Below are positions 1 through 9,898 of a stretch of DNA of 64,000 nt, piece after piece. The stretch comes from Candidatus Opimibacter iunctus (GTDB lineage Bacteria > Bacteroidota > Bacteroidia > Chitinophagales > Saprospiraceae), in assembly GCA_016716665.1 (NCBI GenBank), contig JADJVH010000004.1, positions 248,001 through 312,000 on the forward strand, in the 5' to 3' direction. The first letter of the stretch is position 1, and each line of letters opens with the position of its first letter. A model generated the notes under the pieces. The model saw nothing but the letters and a program-made list of their open reading frames with translations, made no database searches and had not been told where the DNA came from. Both the position numbers and the translations under genes were made by a program.

Positions 1-1547
1 TTTCCGGCATCCACCTGAGAGCGCCATTTCCGTGTGCCTTTGACCGCAATATTGGCCCAGCCAGAGAGACTGATATCCACATTGCCAGCCAGTCCGCTGA
101 AGTCTACATTGAGGTCACTACTTCCTGACCCGCCTCCTGAGACATCGGATAGATTACGTATGATGAGTTGAGGTGAATTAAATTCAGAAAGAATAGCGGT
201 AATAGAGACTTTACCTGTAGGCAATGCAGTATGTGAAAAGTAAGCTTGTGTCCTGGTAAACATGATCATACTTCCTGTGGCATCTGTAACCACGATCTCA
301 CCACCAAAATACATGCTATCACCAGTAAATTCAGCATTGTCGATCTTGACGAGGGTTGATTCCCAAGCCTGGGCATTAGTCAATATCTCACTGATCGTGG
401 CAGTCCGGGGAGTCACATCACCGGGATTACTCACTACGGTAGCTGCACTCGTATTCAAACCATCAATTTGCAATAAGCCATTAAACTCTCCAAGAAGGCC
501 TCCTGTGACATCAATTGATATCTCAGATCCCAGTGCAAAAAAATGTGTGGCAGCAAATCTGATCGCAATACCTCCGATAACATCCTGCAAGAAGAGGTTC
601 TTGCCGGTGACAGACTGTGAATTGAAATCACTGGTGACTACACCCTTGATCGAGTATGAAGTAAGTGCAGTAGTACTACCCGCATATAAAGCCCTGATGG
701 CTGCAATCGTAGTAGGATTGTTGCCTCCTGTCGTGCAGCGCTCACCATTCATGGCCACATCATTGAGGTCACGTATAGTCAATTGATAGACATCCCCAAA
801 TACGCTCAATACGCCATAGAGTTCACCACCACCGAGAGGTGTTGTATCTCCTGCGAAACTTGCATATCCACTGGTCCGCACGATCAATCTTCTCTTGGCA
901 CAATCTTCAACTTCCCTGTTTAGCGTTTGCTGCAATTCGGCATCCGCATATGTTTGACCTGCATCTGCAGCAATAAACTGAACATTTTCAAACCGGACCA
1001 GCGTACTAACATTATTCAATGACAATTGATCTATAGTCAGTGTGTGGGGTACGACCTCATTTCCATAAGTGGCGCCAACAATGTATTGGTCAAGAACCGA
1101 TTCCGGTATCCGGAGCAGTTCAGGATTACCATTATTGTCTGTTCCTACACCTGCACCCAACTGCACCAGTCCATTATAGTCTCCCAGATAGAGCCCTTTA
1201 GCCTTGACATAGACTTTGCGTCCGACCGGGTAGAGATTGTTTAGGTCCGTCATTTCTATGCGCATCTCAATACCCCCTGTAGAATCTTCGATCACCAGTT
1301 GCTTGAAAAAGTTTCCTTGCGCATCGTCTGAAATAACCAAACCAGCGAAGGTGACATCATCTGTGATCTGCTCATAGGCATCCAGTACATGCCTTGACTT
1401 GAGTGCAGCGATAGTGATATTGACCGGAAGATTTGGATCCTCTCCTCCTGCCGGTGGCTGATCAAAATCCAGGTCTACACAGGCCACAGGAATAAGGAGA
1501 AACGCAGTCAGTACTGCAATAAAAAACTTTTGTACATGCTTAGTCAT
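1..1547 (-). CDS. DUF5689 domain lipoprotein (C-terminus cut by window edge)
   Basis: The frame is open from an ATG at 1547 to the window edge. The N-terminus has a lipoprotein signal, with hydrophobic residues about 8-21 and lipobox PVAC at about 20-23, so an outer-membrane or periplasmic lipoprotein is expected. Two successive DUF5689-like units follow, beginning near ITIAALKSRH (about residue 47) and TTIAAIRALY (about 240). Each resembles an OB-like nucleic-acid-binding fold seen in Bacteroidota surface proteins. The last visible part (WANIAVKGTRKW) resembles the start of a choice-of-anchor J domain. It lies 124 bases downstream of the TonB receptor on the same strand, the usual arrangement for this family. 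The ligand is unknown; nucleic acid or phosphate uptake is inference. Confidence 0.8.
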   Translation of the reverse strand, partial: MTKHVQKFFIAVLTAFLLIPVACVDLDFDQPPAGGEDPNLPVNITIAALKSRHVLDAYEQITDDVTFAGLVISDDAQGNFFKQLVIEDSTGGIEMRIEMTDLNNLYPVGRKVYVKAKGLYLGDYNGLVQLGAGVGTDNNGNPELLRIPESVLDQYIVGATYGNEVVPHTLTIDQLSLNNVSTLVRFENVQFIAADAGQTYADAELQQTLNREVEDCAKRRLIVRTSGYASFAGDTTPLGGGELYGVLSVFGDVYQLTIRDLNDVAMNGERCTTGGNNPTTIAAIRALYAGSTTALTSYSIKGVVTSDFNSQSVTGKNLFLQDVIGGIAIRFAATHFFALGSEISIDVTGGLLGEFNGLLQIDGLNTSAATVVSNPGDVTPRTATISEILTNAQAWESTLVKIDNAEFTGDSMYFGGEIVVTDATGSMIMFTRTQAYFSHTALPTGKVSITAILSEFNSPQLIIRNLSDVSGGGSGSSDLNVDFSGLAGNVDISLSGWANIAVKGTRKWRSQVDAG

Positions 1548-1635
1548 GACAGATTGATATGATGTTGGATAGGCTAATTTCATTATTTCTCTATTGTGTC
1601 TATAATACAATGGTCATTCATTCTTTACTTTCTCT

Positions 1636-1665
1636 CCGGTTGCTGAGCGTAATCGAAGCATCATT
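1636..1665. repeat. Dispersed 30-bp repeat, copy 1
   Basis: About 30 bases with core ctgagcgtaatcgaagc lie 6 bases beyond the TonB receptor stop codon. A copy with one substitution lies at 14244-14273, in the same orientation and again just past a minus-strand stop codon. Confidence 0.7.
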
Positions 1666-1671
1666 CTTCTC

Positions 1672-4416
1672 TTAAAACCGCATGCTTCCCTGGACAAAAT
1701 AGTTGAGGCCCTGCATGTAGGAATACTTTGTAGGGAAAGTGGTCACATCCTTGGTGGTATAATCAAAACGATACTGCTCATACCCTCCATTGATGTAATC
1801 TGTATTATTGAGTAGGTTGGTGATCCCGATATTGAGCCCAAAGGTGGTTTGCGATTTTGGCCAGTTGACACGCCATGATTTATAGAAGGACAGATCAAGC
1901 GTCCATCCCGGATCCACTTTTTCCTGCCGCAGGATATCATTCCATTGTTCGCTCTGGTATTCTACATTTTCGACTGCTGCTGAGGTTCTCCTGAGTGGAT
2001 TGAAATTGATCCAGCTTTCCTGGAAAGTATTGACATTGAGGAATAGCGACCAGAATTTCTTTGACCGATAAGTAACCCCACCTGTAAAAGCTGTCTGAGG
2101 TGTCCCGGATACGTATAGATTCTGGGCGTATACGATGATATCTTCTAAAAGGACTGAACCGTCATTATCCTGGGTGACTGTGGCATTTGGCCTGGAGGTA
2201 TAAATATACTGGCCTATAACTGCAGCGCCCTGAACTGTGACACTTGGCATAACCTTATATTCCACTGCGGCCTCAATACCGGTGTATTCCTTATTGATTT
2301 TGGTCAGGCTGAAATTGACGAAGGTCCTCAGATCATCGTGGTAGAAACTGGTCGACTCTATGGCGTTTTTGCTTTGAATATAAAATCCGGATAAAGACAA
2401 CTTGAGTGAAGGTGCCCTGAGGTCGTACCTTATCTCTGCGAGATTGAGTTGCTCTGCTTCAAGACCATCCACTACACTGTCACGGGTACGTGGAGACACA
2501 TATGCGTTTCTGAAGCTTGGTGCCATCTCTGAGATCATACCGGAGACCGTGATATAATTGCGGCCATCGATCTTATACCTGATGAGTCCTTTTCCGGAAG
2601 GCAGTAAGAAATTATTCTTTTCACTTTCCCCATAGGAGTTGTCCGGAAACTTACCGTTTTGGGTCTTGCCATCCCTCCAGAATGTTTGATTCTTGAGAGC
2701 GCCTGCGAAGGCAAATTCCCATTTAGCGATATTTAGGCTATAGGAAGCCCAGGCTGATTGCTGCCTGATTTTCGCTACATAATCATACCCAAACTGATCA
2801 CCTACAGCGAGAATCCTGTTTGGGCGGAGAAGATCATTTTGCAAGGCATCATCGTTACCCGGAAAATCCTGCTCAGCAAACTTGTCCCAGTCTACATAGA
2901 AATCTCCTCCCAGCAAGTCATCCACTTCTTTATAATTTCTGGTATCCTGGTTGATTGCCGTTGCGCCAAAGGTCAATTGACTTTTTTCAGAGACCTGGTA
3001 TTGGAGCACCATATTGATTGTGGCCTTTCTCAAATCACCGATACGCTTCTCCATGACATACTTGGACAAGGCGCCTTGCACCGTATTCCCGGGAATACCA
3101 TTTGCATTCTCTATGATGTCATCACTGTTGAGATTGACCTGGTACAATTTGTCCCACTGCACCTGCAGCAGATCAGGATCACTGGTGAGCACTGAAGTCA
3201 TCTGTGCGGCAAGCGCGGGATCATCAACATAACTAGGTAGCCTGCGGTAATAATCGGGGCGGGGATCATTGGCATTTAACCAATCCATTGCTCCCACTGA
3301 ACTCTTACCGGTCTGATACCCTATAGCAGAAGTGAGATTCAGCTTGTCGTTGATCTGGAAGTCATGGCGGAGCATGAACAATGGCTGATGCCCTGAATAT
3401 TCCCTTGCACTGCGTTTCTTGCCTTGCTGATAACCCCAGAATGAATTATAATAATGGTCATCAGCGAGATCATACATCTCCTGTATGGATGTGCTGCTGC
3501 CACCCCTTTGATATGGAGCGCCTAGAGCTACAAAATTGAGGGTATGGTGGTCATTGAACCGCTTATCAACAGAGGCGAAATAAGACCAGGCATCATAGTA
3601 GGTCCCTTCCACAAATCCTTCCTGTGCCCATCGCCTTGATGCAGACAGGCTTATCGCCCATCCTGACGGAAGCAGTCCTGTTGACCATGTACCCATGATC
3701 CTGTTGCGGTAATTCCGGTTGGTGACTGCATAACTAAGCTTAGTCTGTTTCCATTGTGAGGAGGCCCGCAGGTCTGTATTGAACGAACCGCTGATTCCTC
3801 CAAAACCCCAATCTGCCATTTCAGCGCCCACTGCATTTTCATCCTGGCGCATCACTTCATTGAGCCCACCCCAGTTGTTCCAGTATACGCCTCCTGACTC
3901 CAGGTCATTGATGGGTATATTATTGAGGTATCCATCTCCATACTCTGATTCGAGTCCTCGTCTGTTAAATCTGGCCGGGCTAAAATTGTAATTGGTGATG
4001 CCTGCAAAAAGATCATCTCCGGACTGCAACAGGCCTGATATATTGGCATTAGCATCATCATCGCTTTCTTCGAGTGTCAGCGTAGGCAATTCAACATCTT
4101 CTGCCTGCTGATGTCCCAATGCGATCAGAATATTTCCAGCATCTACATCACCTGTTTCATCTGTCTGGAACTGATACTCTGATGATTCACCATTAAGGTC
4201 AAACATAAGCCTGATCAACTTACCGTCTTCGTGCTTCACGGTAAACTTTCCAAACTCATCGGATATCGTTTCATCCGGCAACAATGTACGGACGCGAATT
4301 CCGGGTAGGGGTTCCTGGGTTATGTCGTCGAGTAATACTCCGGACACAGCCACCTGGGAATCGGCTATCCCATACCCACATAGAATGAACAGGTAAAGCA
4401 GGTGATATCTTAACAT
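1672..4416 (-). CDS. TonB-dependent outer-membrane receptor
   Basis: 914 residues. A signal peptide (about 1-20) is followed by a carboxypeptidase regulatory-like beta-sandwich (about 22-100, VAVSGVLLDDITQEPLPGI), a plug domain, and a long beta-barrel ending in an aromatic residue (VQGSMRF), as expected for BamA-dependent insertion. It would import a substrate across the outer membrane using TonB-ExbBD energy. No SusD partner is adjacent; the downstream partner is instead a DUF5689 lipoprotein, and a secreted EEP-type nuclease/phosphatase lies divergently about 2 kb away. This set recurs in Bacteroidota and suggests phosphate or nucleic-acid-derived substrates, but the sequence does not prove it. 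A TACTTTTG box lies only 5 bases before the ATG. Confidence 0.9.
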   Translation of the reverse strand: MLRYHLLYLFILCGYGIADSQVAVSGVLLDDITQEPLPGIRVRTLLPDETISDEFGKFTVKHEDGKLIRLMFDLNGESSEYQFQTDETGDVDAGNILIALGHQQAEDVELPTLTLEESDDDANANISGLLQSGDDLFAGITNYNFSPARFNRRGLESEYGDGYLNNIPINDLESGGVYWNNWGGLNEVMRQDENAVGAEMADWGFGGISGSFNTDLRASSQWKQTKLSYAVTNRNYRNRIMGTWSTGLLPSGWAISLSASRRWAQEGFVEGTYYDAWSYFASVDKRFNDHHTLNFVALGAPYQRGGSSTSIQEMYDLADDHYYNSFWGYQQGKKRSAREYSGHQPLFMLRHDFQINDKLNLTSAIGYQTGKSSVGAMDWLNANDPRPDYYRRLPSYVDDPALAAQMTSVLTSDPDLLQVQWDKLYQVNLNSDDIIENANGIPGNTVQGALSKYVMEKRIGDLRKATINMVLQYQVSEKSQLTFGATAINQDTRNYKEVDDLLGGDFYVDWDKFAEQDFPGNDDALQNDLLRPNRILAVGDQFGYDYVAKIRQQSAWASYSLNIAKWEFAFAGALKNQTFWRDGKTQNGKFPDNSYGESEKNNFLLPSGKGLIRYKIDGRNYITVSGMISEMAPSFRNAYVSPRTRDSVVDGLEAEQLNLAEIRYDLRAPSLKLSLSGFYIQSKNAIESTSFYHDDLRTFVNFSLTKINKEYTGIEAAVEYKVMPSVTVQGAAVIGQYIYTSRPNATVTQDNDGSVLLEDIIVYAQNLYVSGTPQTAFTGGVTYRSKKFWSLFLNVNTFQESWINFNPLRRTSAAVENVEYQSEQWNDILRQEKVDPGWTLDLSFYKSWRVNWPKSQTTFGLNIGITNLLNNTDYINGGYEQYRFDYTTKDVTTFPTKYSYMQGLNYFVQGSMRF

Positions 4417-4421
4417 GGTGC

Positions 4422-4429
4422 CAAAAGTA
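4422..4429 (-). promoter_or_regulatory. Candidate -7 box (TACTTTTG) of TonB receptor
   Basis: An exact match to the Bacteroidota TAnnTTTG box on the minus strand, five bases upstream of the ATG. If used, the transcript would be leaderless or nearly so. No convincing -33 element is visible. Confidence 0.4.
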
Positions 4430-4491
4430 ATTAATTAAACCAGAGTAATATAAATGTCCTTTTAGGCAATGTAAACGGTTCGTAACCCGGC

Positions 4492-6309
4492 TTACGGCAG
4501 AGCCTGTGCCGCCTGCATAACCTCCTCACCCACAACTGTCCCTAGCTGCCGTGCTGTCTCCAGGTCCTTGAGTGCTTCCGCCTTATTCCCAGACTTAATC
4601 CAGCATCTCGCCCTGTTAAGAAAAGGCTCTCCTTTTGAAGGGTCCAGTATAATGGCCGCATCAAAGTCAGCCTTTGCGGACAAATAGTCCTTTTTGGAAT
4701 TGTAAAAGATAATTCCCCTGTTGGCCAATGGCTCAGCATTCTTTGGATCCAGTGCTATGCTTCTGGTGTATTCTGCAATAGCTTCATCTGCCCTTCCCAG
4801 GCGGTCCAGTGTAAATGCTTTCAGGAAATATCCACGAGGCATATCAGGGTGATACTTTACAAACATTTCAGCATCGGTGAGGGCGGCCTGATAGTTTTCC
4901 TTGTGCAAAAAGATAATCGCACGGTTTTCCAGTGAATTGATGTGATCTGGCATAACCTCGAGGGCAATATTGTAATCCACGAGACCTTCGTCGTAGGCTT
5001 TCATATCAGTGATCAGGTAATTGCCTCTGTTGGCCCTGGCCACATAACTCCTGGGGTAAACATCAATTGCCTTTGTCCATAAAGTCATACTGTCATGCCA
5101 GACTTGTACCTGTCTATAGGTAGCAAGACAGAAAGCAAGCCCCGTAAACGCAACAAGCGTAAGCAATACATATTTCCAGGTGGATGGTAAGTTGCTTTTA
5201 GCCCAGAGCATAGCAAGCCCAAATACTAAACCAGAATAGGGCACATAGGTGTACCGTTCTGAGATCACTGAATTGCCAAAAGCCAATACCTGAAGCACAA
5301 GTACCAGGTTGATGCTATAAAAAGCCACCCCAAAGAGCAAATCCTTATTCCTCCGAAAATACCAGGTAACGCCAATCACACAAAAAGTCATCAAAATAGA
5401 AGGATAGTAGGCGGAAGGTATTATTCCCTGGTCCGGAAAAGGATGTATGGTTGATAATGGGAAGGGCCAAAACAACCTACGGAAATATTCACCGAAGCCG
5501 TAGACAGCGAAGACCAGTTTTTGCCACAATGGATAATATTCAGGATTGGCTATTGCTTCCTCTGCCTGGTAGATCAAGGTAAGAATGCCAAAAAGTATGG
5601 CGAGCGTGAAAAATGGAATTTTCTCAAGCCAGAGAGCCTTATCCCGAAAGGACCTGCCACGATACCAGTCCAATAAAAGCATGATGAGTGGAAGCGTTAC
5701 AGCTGCAGGCTTAGACAATAGAGAAGCAGCAAACCATAGTAACACTACCAAATACTTCTTCCAGTTTCTTTCCCCGAGATACTCGTTGTAGCCTATCAGG
5801 GCCAGCAGGAAAAAGAACGTATACAGAACATCCTTGCGCTCACTGATCCAGGCCACAGATTCAACATGCATCGGGTGTATACCAAAGAACAAAGCGGTAA
5901 GGACGCCAACCCAAATATTACCGGATGAAAGTTTAAATGCGAGGAAAGCAACCAGGACAGTGTTAAGGATATGCAGTATCCAATTGACCATGTGGTAAGA
6001 GAACGGATCCAATGCTGAAACCTGGTAATTCAGGGCAAGGCTGAGCATGGTCAGCGGATGATAATTGGAAACTACCGGACTGGAAAAGATAGCCTTCCAG
6101 TCCGGACCGATCAACATGGCATTTTCGGTCACGTAGCGCTGGTCATCCCAGTTGGTAAACCCATTGGACAACATCGGAATGAAGACAATGGCGGTGAGAA
6201 ACGCGGGAAGCATAAGCCAAAGCATTTCCTTACGACCTGTCGAATGCGTCGCAGTGTTAGCGGTTTTTCCTTTTGGCTTTAGCTTGACATGTCCTTTCTT
6301 AGGGCTCAT
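4492..6309 (-). CDS. TMTC/GT-C-like membrane protein with C-terminal TPRs
   Basis: 605 residues. A basic N-terminus (about 1-25) precedes many membrane helices (about 30-410), then tetratricopeptide repeats (about 415-600). The first loop carries NWDDQRY, and the second loop has HPMHVESVAWISERKDVLY; both are typical of the TMTC/ArnT-like GT-C fold, where the acidic first-loop pair contacts the sugar donor and metal. The likely role is transfer of a lipid-linked sugar to an extracytoplasmic protein or glycan, but the acceptor is unknown and many bacterial members are annotated only as TPR proteins. It lies 75 bases upstream of the TonB receptor on the same strand. Confidence 0.75.
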   Translation of the reverse strand: MSPKKGHVKLKPKGKTANTATHSTGRKEMLWLMLPAFLTAIVFIPMLSNGFTNWDDQRYVTENAMLIGPDWKAIFSSPVVSNYHPLTMLSLALNYQVSALDPFSYHMVNWILHILNTVLVAFLAFKLSSGNIWVGVLTALFFGIHPMHVESVAWISERKDVLYTFFFLLALIGYNEYLGERNWKKYLVVLLWFAASLLSKPAAVTLPLIMLLLDWYRGRSFRDKALWLEKIPFFTLAILFGILTLIYQAEEAIANPEYYPLWQKLVFAVYGFGEYFRRLFWPFPLSTIHPFPDQGIIPSAYYPSILMTFCVIGVTWYFRRNKDLLFGVAFYSINLVLVLQVLAFGNSVISERYTYVPYSGLVFGLAMLWAKSNLPSTWKYVLLTLVAFTGLAFCLATYRQVQVWHDSMTLWTKAIDVYPRSYVARANRGNYLITDMKAYDEGLVDYNIALEVMPDHINSLENRAIIFLHKENYQAALTDAEMFVKYHPDMPRGYFLKAFTLDRLGRADEAIAEYTRSIALDPKNAEPLANRGIIFYNSKKDYLSAKADFDAAIILDPSKGEPFLNRARCWIKSGNKAEALKDLETARQLGTVVGEEVMQAAQALP

Positions 6310-6467
6310 TGGTCTTTTGAAATTGTGTGGGCAAGTTAATGAACAACCTTAAATCCATCGAAAACTACCTGGTTTAAAATTTAATAGAGCGACCATTTCA
6401 TTCCTGAGGAGACTCTCCGTCATTCGAAATTTTCGTAAAAATCAGATTTTTACCCAATCTTCGCTGC

Positions 6468-7502
6468 ATGAGATGGATAATCATCCTTTTGCTTTTTCCA
6501 GGTATTCTGCCCGTTGTATCGGGCCAGGATCAGTATACAGTAGCCTGTATTACGTTTTACAATCTTGAAAACCTCTTTGATACCATAGACAGCCCGGATA
6601 CGGATGATCTGGAATTTACCCCGAATGGTCCCAATCTCTACAATTCAAAAGTCTACTGGGATAAACTCGGAAATCTTTCAAAGGTTTTAGGTGAAGTGGG
6701 TACCGCATATACGCCTGATGGACCTGCCATACTCGGGGTGAGTGAGATCGAAAACATCTCTGTCCTTGAGGACCTTGTAAAGCAGCCGGCCATTGCGAAG
6801 AGGGGATATAAAATCATACATCAGGATTCCAAAGATGCACGTGGGGTGGATGTTGCCCTCCTGTACCAACCTAAATATTTTACGCCTGAACAGGTTCATT
6901 ACTATTCATTGCCTACCAATGCTCCGGATGAACCTGTCAGATATTCAAGAGATATCCTTGTGGCCATTGGAAAATTAAATGGCGAACGCATAGCCGTATC
7001 TGTCAATCACTGGCCTTCGAGGCGTGGTGGTGAGCAGAATACAGCGCACCTGCGGAATGCGGCAGCTATGTACAACAGGCATTTCCTTGACAGCCTGGCG
7101 GAAAGCATGCATGTCACCAAGGCCGTAGTGATGGGTGACCTCAATGATGATCCAGTCAATGATAGTGTCCATAAATACCTTCATGCAAAAAAATCTGCTG
7201 AGGATCTCGGGCCATCAGATATGTACAACCCCTTTGAGGCCTTTTACCGGAAGGGATTGGGTACGACTGCATACCAGGATGCGTGGAGCCTCTTTGACCA
7301 GATCATCCTCAGCAAGGATATGGCCTCTTCCACAGAAGGCTTCAGGTATTACAAGGCCGGAGTTTTTAACCCTGCTTACCTGACGCAGAAATCGGGTGTA
7401 TTTAAGGGATATCCGATGCGTACCTACGCCAATGGTGTCTATGCAGGAGGATATAGTGATCATTTTCCGGTTTATGTGCTGGTGGTGAAAGAAAAATCAT
7501 GA
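6468..7502 (+). CDS. Secreted endonuclease/exonuclease/phosphatase family protein
   Basis: 344 residues with a cleavable signal peptide (about 1-20, ending VVSGQ). The EEP fold follows: FYNLENLFDT early (metal-binding Asn/Glu strand), then NHWPSRRGGE, MGDLNDDP and a closing YSDHFPV (catalytic Asp-His). These are the conserved Mg-dependent phosphoesterase motifs shared with DNase I-like enzymes. It would act in the periplasm or outside the cell on nucleic acids or phosphoesters. The stop codon overlaps the start of the downstream helicase gene by four bases (ATGA), so the two are probably co-translated. The neighbouring TonB/DUF5689 genes make a scavenging role plausible. Confidence 0.88.
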   Translation: MRWIIILLLFPGILPVVSGQDQYTVACITFYNLENLFDTIDSPDTDDLEFTPNGPNLYNSKVYWDKLGNLSKVLGEVGTAYTPDGPAILGVSEIENISVLEDLVKQPAIAKRGYKIIHQDSKDARGVDVALLYQPKYFTPEQVHYYSLPTNAPDEPVRYSRDILVAIGKLNGERIAVSVNHWPSRRGGEQNTAHLRNAAAMYNRHFLDSLAESMHVTKAVVMGDLNDDPVNDSVHKYLHAKKSAEDLGPSDMYNPFEAFYRKGLGTTAYQDAWSLFDQIILSKDMASSTEGFRYYKAGVFNPAYLTQKSGVFKGYPMRTYANGVYAGGYSDHFPVYVLVVKEKS

Positions 7503-8791
7503 AAGAACCTCTGGTGCTGGACAAAGCCTTTCAGGATATCCTCCAGCAACTTGAATTACAAAAAGAGAACTTCTTTGTCACCGGAAAGGCAGGAACCGGA
7601 AAATCAACTTTACTTCAGCTTTTCAGGAAGACCACGCACAAGAAAGTGGTGGTCCTCTCCCCTACCGGAATTTCAGCGCTGAATGTCCAGGGGCAGACGA
7701 TCCATTCCTTCTTTCAGTTTCCTCCCAAGCTCATGCACAAGGGAGAAATCTTTATCAATAAGCGGCTGGTCAGACTTTTGAATGCTGTGGAAGCAATCAT
7801 CATTGATGAGATTTCCATGGTACGGGCTGATGTACTTGATTCCATTGATTTTTCATTAAAACTGCATCGAAAATCTGTTGCTCCTTTCGGAGGTGTGCAG
7901 ATGCTGTTTTTTGGTGACTTGTATCAGCTTCCTCCTGTAGTCAGCAGCCAGGAAGAGAAAGAATACTTCAGCAGTGTGTATCCATCCCCTTATTTTTTTG
8001 ATGCACATGTATTTGAGGGGCATATGTCCTTGCAGATGATTGAGCTGACCAGGGTATACAGGCAGACAGAGCGAAATTTTATCCGGCTACTCGATGCGAT
8101 CCGGACCATGCAATTTGATTATGAAGATCTTGAGAGCATCAACGAACGATACTTGCCGGGTGAGCCGATTGAGGAGCCCTATCTCACCCTCTGCAGTACA
8201 AATGCTGCAGCCCAGCAGATCAATAAAGAGCGGCTTGAGCTTCTGACCAGTCCTTCCTTTTATTATTCCGGGGAAGTAAAGGGGGATTTCAACCCCAAAC
8301 TTTTTCCTACGGATTATAAGCTGGAGTTGCGTGTTGACGGGCAGGTCATGCTGATCCGGAACGATCCTGAAAAGCGATTTGTCAATGGAAGCCTTGCGAG
8401 GATCGTTGCCCTTGAAGAAGAAAAGATCATTGTCAGCCTTCGTGAAGAAAGCGGAAAAACGGATATCATCGACCTCCCGAAAATGACCTGGGAAGTGAAC
8501 AAATACACCATATCAACCGATACAGATAATCCAATCAAAGCTGAAGTCACGGGTAGTTTTACACAATACCCGGTGCGGCTTGCATGGGCTGTGACGATAC
8601 ACAAGAGCCAGGGAAAAACCTATGACAGAGTGGCTATTGATCTTGGCAGAGGTGCATTCGAGCATGGGCAGACCTATGTCGCCTTGAGCCGGTGCAGGTC
8701 ACTACAAGGTGTATATCTGAAAAAGCCTTTAACACCAAGGGATATCATGGTGGATGAACGCGTGGCGGAGTTTTATGAAACGATGAGATAG
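7499..8791 (+). CDS. Pif1/RecD2-like superfamily 1B DNA helicase
   Basis: 430 residues. Visible helicase motifs are Walker A GKAGTGKST (29-37), motif Ia LSPTGISALNVQGQTIHSFF, Walker B IIDEISM (101-107), motif III GDLYQLPP (139-146), a UvrD-C2-like segment AWAVTIHKSQGKTYD (about 370) and motif VI YVALSRCRSLQG (about 400). This is the compact bacterial Pif1/AAA_30 type: an ATP-dependent 5'-3' helicase acting on DNA ends, stalled forks or quadruplexes. The translational overlap with a secreted nuclease is odd for a cytoplasmic helicase and may only reflect compact packing. Confidence 0.88.
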   Translation: MKEPLVLDKAFQDILQQLELQKENFFVTGKAGTGKSTLLQLFRKTTHKKVVVLSPTGISALNVQGQTIHSFFQFPPKLMHKGEIFINKRLVRLLNAVEAIIIDEISMVRADVLDSIDFSLKLHRKSVAPFGGVQMLFFGDLYQLPPVVSSQEEKEYFSSVYPSPYFFDAHVFEGHMSLQMIELTRVYRQTERNFIRLLDAIRTMQFDYEDLESINERYLPGEPIEEPYLTLCSTNAAAQQINKERLELLTSPSFYYSGEVKGDFNPKLFPTDYKLELRVDGQVMLIRNDPEKRFVNGSLARIVALEEEKIIVSLREESGKTDIIDLPKMTWEVNKYTISTDTDNPIKAEVTGSFTQYPVRLAWAVTIHKSQGKTYDRVAIDLGRGAFEHGQTYVALSRCRSLQGVYLKKPLTPRDIMVDERVAEFYETMR

Positions 8792-8799
8792 ACACAAGA

Positions 8800-9564
8800 C
8801 TAAGCTTCTGTTTTATTATCCGGACTATCCCCTTCCTTTAGATTTCTGAGCACATATATGCCTAGCCAGCCACTGGCCAAATCTATCAGGGTGTGTAGGA
8901 TCATCACCAGGATCAGGGATTGACTCTGGACAAAAATGGCAGCAAAGAGCAGGGCCAGCACAAAGATCTTAATCATTGACTTGTAACCCTGGTAGCCATG
9001 CAGAAATGCAAATAGAAGAGAGGCAAAAAAACATGCAGTGATGATCCCTGAAAGCGTATTGCCTGTCCAGTATATGAGATAATGAATGAGATACCCCCTG
9101 AAAATAATTTCTTCTCCGATGCCTGCAGCGAGGGCAAGAAACACAAAGTGGAACAATTCCTTACTATTGGCCGGAACGAACGTTAGCGTGGAGTGTTTTT
9201 CCTTCAGTGTTCTTTCTCTCCAACGACGGAGGCCGTACTGAAAGAAAATATCTAGTGCATAAAACAGAAAGACGGAAAACAGGAGCAAGGCCAGTAAAGG
9301 TGACCAAATCGGCCATTCGAAGCCGAGTGCGGGAAGTGTCCTGGCCGGAAGTCTCCAGATCGTGATGACCACCAGGGCGAAAACGAACAATAAGAGGGCA
9401 TTACTGTGGTAAAGACTGATCTTTTCATCTTCGTCAAGTTCCATGTCTTCAATGACGACACTTCTTGAAGAAAAGGCCATCACCGGGGCCAGGACGCAGA
9501 TGATGATGGCCAACACATGGTCAAGCAAATTCATGTCATACAAAACCATTAAGGGATACATCAT
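8800..9564 (-). CDS. CPBP family intramembrane metalloprotease
   Basis: 254 residues with about seven membrane segments. The CPBP (CaaX protease/bacteriocin-processing) signatures are present: EEIIFRG (E151, E152, R156), FLHG (H189) and a later ILHTLIDLASG. The glutamates and histidines form the intramembrane metal site in this family (established for Rce1-like enzymes). The substrate is unknown. It stands alone, convergent with the helicase gene 8 bases away. The start could be Met1, Met2 or Met6; the ATG at 9564 is taken. Confidence 0.85.
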   Translation of the reverse strand: MMYPLMVLYDMNLLDHVLAIIICVLAPVMAFSSRSVVIEDMELDEDEKISLYHSNALLLFVFALVVITIWRLPARTLPALGFEWPIWSPLLALLLFSVFLFYALDIFFQYGLRRWRERTLKEKHSTLTFVPANSKELFHFVFLALAAGIGEEIIFRGYLIHYLIYWTGNTLSGIITACFFASLLFAFLHGYQGYKSMIKIFVLALLFAAIFVQSQSLILVMILHTLIDLASGWLGIYVLRNLKEGDSPDNKTEA

Positions 9565-9898
9565 GCGTAAAAGTAAGCAATGTGATTGCGTTGCGGAGGA
9601 TATAGCTAAGATGGGGGAAAATAGTAAAGTAAGAGGGCTTGTTTTTGATCTGGGGGAAGAGGGTGCGGCGGGGGGTGCACTTGTAGAATGGGAGCGTTTG
9701 GATGGACAATAAATGACACATTCAACACTATTTCAATTATTTACACATTAAATATAATATTGATATTGACGTATATTCAAAACTTACCATTATCGCAGTT
9801 TCTCTCCACAAGGAATTGATTTAGAAATCATACTTTCCCTCCCCTGCATCAACAAAACACATCTCTTTGTATCTTAGCCTACATAAACTCAAAACAAC
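9565..9898. other. Gene-free stretch between CPBP protease and small membrane ORF
   Basis: The first 150 bases are purine-rich with G runs and contain a 49-codon open frame (9563-9712, plus) that I do not accept. The remaining AT-rich part probably carries promoters for both flanks, but no -33/-7 pair stands out. Confidence 0.5.

Noticed and set aside
9563..9712. 49-codon open frame on the plus strand after the CPBP gene
   Set aside because: It overlaps the CPBP start codon on the opposite strand, its composition reflects G-rich DNA, and no family or fold is visible.
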